Of a DNA stretch of 64,000 nt, positions 61,565-64,000 are shown one piece after another (position 1 is the stretch's first letter; each line of letters begins with the position of its first letter). The DNA is taken from the NCBI GenBank assembly GCA_011799875.1, contig CM022303.1, positions 731,984,587 through 732,048,586 on the forward strand, in the 5' to 3' direction. The stretch is from Thinopyrum elongatum. Taxonomy: Eukaryota > Streptophyta > Magnoliopsida > Poales > Poaceae. The position numbers were made by a program, and so were the translations under genes. The notes beneath the pieces were generated by a model. The model was not told the origin of the DNA and searched no databases. It saw only the letters and a list, made by a program, of their open reading frames with translations.

Positions 61565-62228
61565 TTACAACATTAAGATATATATTAACACTAAAATATT
61601 ATTAATACATCGGCAACTTTTTCCTATGCAACTTTTTTCTATAAGTATAAAAAACTAAAAAACAGAAAATCTATGCAAATTCCACCGTTCATCTACATAT
61701 ACATATATACATACATTGTATAAAAAATAACTAAAACATACATACATATAGTGAAAAAATAATCATCTAAAACATCTAAAACATACATACATATATACAT
61801 ACATTGCATACTAGTTATAACTACAACCCTAATATTCCTTGCTACAAAAATTCTGAAACTTTTCCCACATATAGTCCTTCCAACGAAACCATTAACTCTA
61901 GAAGACCAACTCCATTAGCATAACTTAAGTTCACCAAATAATTCCTTGTAGTTTCTGTCCAGAACTGAATTCTGGTAAAACTTGCACTTGCAAGTTTTTC
62001 TTTCTGTCAAACTAGCCCCACCACCATCTTTATCATGTAAGGATACAACATCCTAGAAATTTCCACATCCAACCAAAGTGCCTAGGTCACCCTTTCATTT
62101 CGCCAAACACCTCATGTGCACGGCAGAATTCTTGCAACTCCTCTGAAATACATTGGCCATGGCAAAAACAGTGGCTACGTGCGCGGTACGGCGAGGAAGA
62201 AAAGTGGAAGGGCGTAGGCGGAGCTCAC
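61565..62228. other. AT-rich stretch, probable intron
   Basis: Contains repeated ACATACATATA phrases (61695-61810). It lies between the putative first exon (62296-62229) and the coding remnant ending at 61462. No gene seen. Confidence 0.45.
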
Positions 62229-62296
62229 CGGGGAGGCGTAAGAGGGCCCGGTGACGGCTTAGGAGCTGCAGGCTCGCCGGAATCGGGGACGGCCAT
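62229..62296 (-). CDS. Possible first coding exon of the CACTA 2 transcript
   Basis: On minus, the ATG at 62296 opens a P/A-rich peptide (MAVPDSGEPAAPKPSPG) that ends at a good donor CCCCG|GTGAGC (62229). It lies about 180 bp downstream of a TATA box (62475-62481). Linkage to the exons below 61.5 kb is inferred only. Confidence 0.4.
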
Positions 62297-62474
62297 GAGC
62301 GGCTTGGCGTCGGTGCTCGGGGAGGAGGCGCGGGCGGCCGGCGTCGGGGGCAGTGACGATCTCCGGCGTCGGGGGAGGCGACGGTGATCTCCGGCGCTGC
62401 AGCCTGGCGGCGTCCTCTGGTTCGGCGCGTCGAGAGAATGGAGAGAGTGTTTGGAAAAAATTGTAAGTCCCCAC

Positions 62475-62481
62475 TTATATA
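62475..62481 (-). promoter_or_regulatory. TATA box of the CACTA 2 minus-strand transcript
   Basis: GTATATAAGTGG on minus, followed by a C/T-rich leader and the exon above. It directly abuts the hairpin cluster on its upstream side. Confidence 0.6.
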
Positions 62482-62487
62482 CAAAGA

Positions 62488-62642
62488 CCTTTAGTCCCGG
62501 TTGGTGGCTCCAACCGGGACTAAAGACCACCTTTAGTCACGATTGGAGCCACCAACCGGGACGGCCTTTAGTCCCAGTTGGTGGCTCCAACCACGACTAA
62601 AGGTGGTCTTTAGTCCCGGTTGGAGCCACCAAACTAGACTAA
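62488..62642. repeat. Inverted-repeat cluster TTTAGTCCCGGTTGG, upstream of the CACTA 2 promoter
   Basis: At least seven arms of CTTTAGTCCCGGTTGG or its complement in alternating orientation, separated by GTGGCTCC/GGAGCCACC. They form nested hairpins. The same motif makes up the subterminal repeats at 56516-56700. Confidence 0.9.
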
Positions 62643-62671
62643 AGGCCTGTGCCTCCCGTGTCCAAAGTTTA

Positions 62672-62714
62672 GTCCCACCTCGCTAGTTGAGAGGAGCTCG
62701 CAATGGTTTATAAG
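62672..62714 (+). promoter_or_regulatory. snRNA-type (U6-like, Pol III spacing) promoter signal
   Basis: GTCCCACCTCG at 62672-62682 differs in one base from the plant upstream sequence element RTCCCACATCG. TTTATAAG at 62707-62714 is a TATA box. The 24-nt gap between them matches the plant Pol III (U6/U3) spacing rather than the ~34 nt of Pol II snRNA genes. See the candidate transcript below. Confidence 0.5.
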
Positions 62715-62735
62715 CCCCGTCGCGGCTTCCCTGTC

Positions 62736-62887
62736 GAGCTCCTCTCTAAAGCAGGCTTGTGTGTGCCTAACAAACCTGTCTTGCCCTGTGGGGCCTACTG
62801 GGCCGTGCGGGCCTTCGTCGTGGCCCAACTAATAGTTGGGTTTCTAGTCGTATGCAGGCCGTGGCGGCCTAGTAGGCGGGGTTTTTT
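62736..62887 (+). ncRNA. Candidate structured Pol III transcript inside CACTA 2
   Basis: A start about 30 nt after the TATA gives a GC-rich segment that contains no run of four T until T6 at 62882-62887, a standard Pol III stop. GCCTACTGGGCC (62793-62804) pairs along its full length with GGCCTAGTAGGC (62866-62877) with a single G-U. Inside this, CCCAAC-TAATA-GTTGGG (62824-62840) forms a hairpin. The long stem ends four bases before the T run. It is not U6, U3, 7SL, 5S or a tRNA as far as I can tell. Transcription is not shown by sequence alone. Confidence 0.35.
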
Positions 62888-63248
62888 AATTTATTTATTT
62901 TCCATTTTTTTTGTTTTCTGCTTTATTTATTTTCTTTTAATTCTGAGTAGTTTTTTGCTTTATTAGAGTTTTTGAGTGAATCTTTTTGCTTTAGGTCACA
63001 AAAATTATAAACTTTCTGTTAGTGCTAGTAGTTTTCAAATTTGAATAGTTTAAATTTGAATTATTTGAAATTTGGGCGAATCACTAGTTTGTGAATAACT
63101 TTACTTTAATAATAGATTTTTCAGTGATTCTTTTTTCTGCTGTTTAATATTAGTGTGTTTTATCATTATATTCAATTTGGTTATTTTTAGTTTAATTCAA
63201 ATTGGTGTTTTAATCAAAAACAGATTCTGATTAGCTCTTTTCATTTTA
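62888..63248. other. AT-rich spacer in CACTA 2
   Basis: T-rich with TTTATTTATTTTCC and repeated TTTGAATTATTTGAAATTTG phrases. No gene or RNA signal seen. Confidence 0.5.
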
Positions 63249-64000
63249 TAGCTCAAAAAATCATTAAATACATGAAAAATAGCGAATGAAGTCAGAAAGG
63301 GTTGAAAATTGATGATGTGGCTTTGAATGGTGCATGTTGAACTCACAAAAAGTCTGGAGTTGAAATAAGTGTAAAAAATAAAATGCCTTTGTAACAGATG
63401 AGTTTTCGTCTGAAAGCCAGATACTTCAAAAGAGATTGTCCAGTTTGTACACGAAGTGCATCCAGCTTTTGCCGTAACCCTCTCAACTTTATAGAACATG
63501 CTATGTGGGTGAAATGATGATACCATGCCAACTTTCAACCTTTTCAGGGTTCATTTCTAGTGCATTTAATTTTCAGGGTCATTTAGCTCAAAAAATCATT
63601 AAATGCATGAAAAATAGCGAATGAAGTTGGAAAGGGTTCAAAATTGATGATGTGGCTTTGAATGATGCATGTTGAACTCACAACAAGTCTTGAGTTGAAA
63701 TAAGTTTAAAAAAATGAAATGCCTTTGTAACAGATGAGTTTTCGTCCGAAAGCCTGATACTTTGAAAGAGATTGTCCAGTTTGTACACGAAGTGCATCCA
63801 GTTTTTGCCGTAACCCTCTCAACTTTTTAGCACATGCTATGTGGGTGAAATGATGATACCATGCCAACTTTTAACCTTTTCAGAGTTCATTTCTACTGCT
63901 TTTCAATTTCAGGGTCATTTAGCTAAAAAAATCATTAAATGCATGAAAAATAGCGAATGACGTCAGAAAGGTTTGAAAATTGATGATGTGGCTTTGAATG
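63249..64000 (+). repeat. 336-bp tandem repeat in CACTA 2, at least 2.2 copies
   Basis: Copies start at TAGCTCAAAAAATCATTAAAT at 63249 (split reading), 63584 and 63920, with periods of 335 and 336 bp, and run off the window end. Adjacent copies are highly similar. Confidence 0.93.

Larger units (their letters stand above)
56497..64000 (-). mobile_element. CACTA (En/Spm) element 2, left end to beyond the window
   Basis: It begins CACTAGTGCAGAATCAGCC at 56497 inside the host integrase. Subterminal TTTAGTCCCGGTT motifs in both orientations follow immediately. The main gene reads on minus toward this end. Internal features are a promoter beside a hairpin cluster at about 62.5 kb and a 336-bp tandem repeat from 63249. 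The right terminus is not in the window; GTT (56494-56496) would be the 3-bp target copy to look for there. Confidence 0.88.

Overview
The window is repeat-dominated DNA from a large grass genome, most likely a Triticeae species (wheat, Aegilops, barley or rye). I infer this from a BARE1/WIS/Angela-type copia LTR, two En/Spm (CACTA) elements with grass-type termini and introns, a Tat-lineage gypsy element with an antisense gene, and a long-LTR gypsy element. I see no intact single-copy host gene. Almost every coding region is a decayed transposon gene.

Layout. (1) 1-21253 is a tandem array of a ~662-bp monomer in one orientation: 32 monomer starts, already running at base 1. A four-monomer higher-order repeat (~2.65 kb) is visible across about 5.8-17 kb. 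A recent 2248-bp out-of-phase duplication occupies 301-4796. (2) 21254-27882 is the right part of CACTA element 1. It holds an intron-containing, pseudogenised Ptta/En/Spm (Transposase_24-type) gene on + and a terminus at 27882. No CACTA terminus lies between the array and this gene, so the array is probably inside the element. (3) 27883-32882 holds LINE remnants, a possible MITE piece, a weak gene-like block and AT-rich DNA. (4) 32883-56496 is a Ty3-gypsy element on + (5' LTR, initiator-Met PBS, extra 5' ORF, gag, protease, RT/RNase H, integrase). It is cut by three insertions with perfect 5-bp target duplications: a 9405-bp pol-less Tat/RIRE2-like element (36841-46245), a 4139-bp solo LTR (48490-52628) and a 1773-bp BARE1/Angela solo LTR (54261-56033). 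(5) CACTA element 2 interrupts integrase at 56497 and runs off the window. It carries a broken minus-strand gene ending in a Ulp1/C48-like domain, a hairpin cluster beside the TATA box of that gene, an snRNA-type promoter-like signal followed by a structured GC-rich segment ending in T6, and a 336-bp tandem repeat.

The elements form a nested stack: the gypsy element is oldest, and its reading frames rejoin exactly once the insertions and one target-site copy each are discounted. The most unusual items are the U6-like promoter/terminator pair with a possible ~150-nt structured RNA inside CACTA 2, and the large higher-order satellite that appears to belong to CACTA 1.
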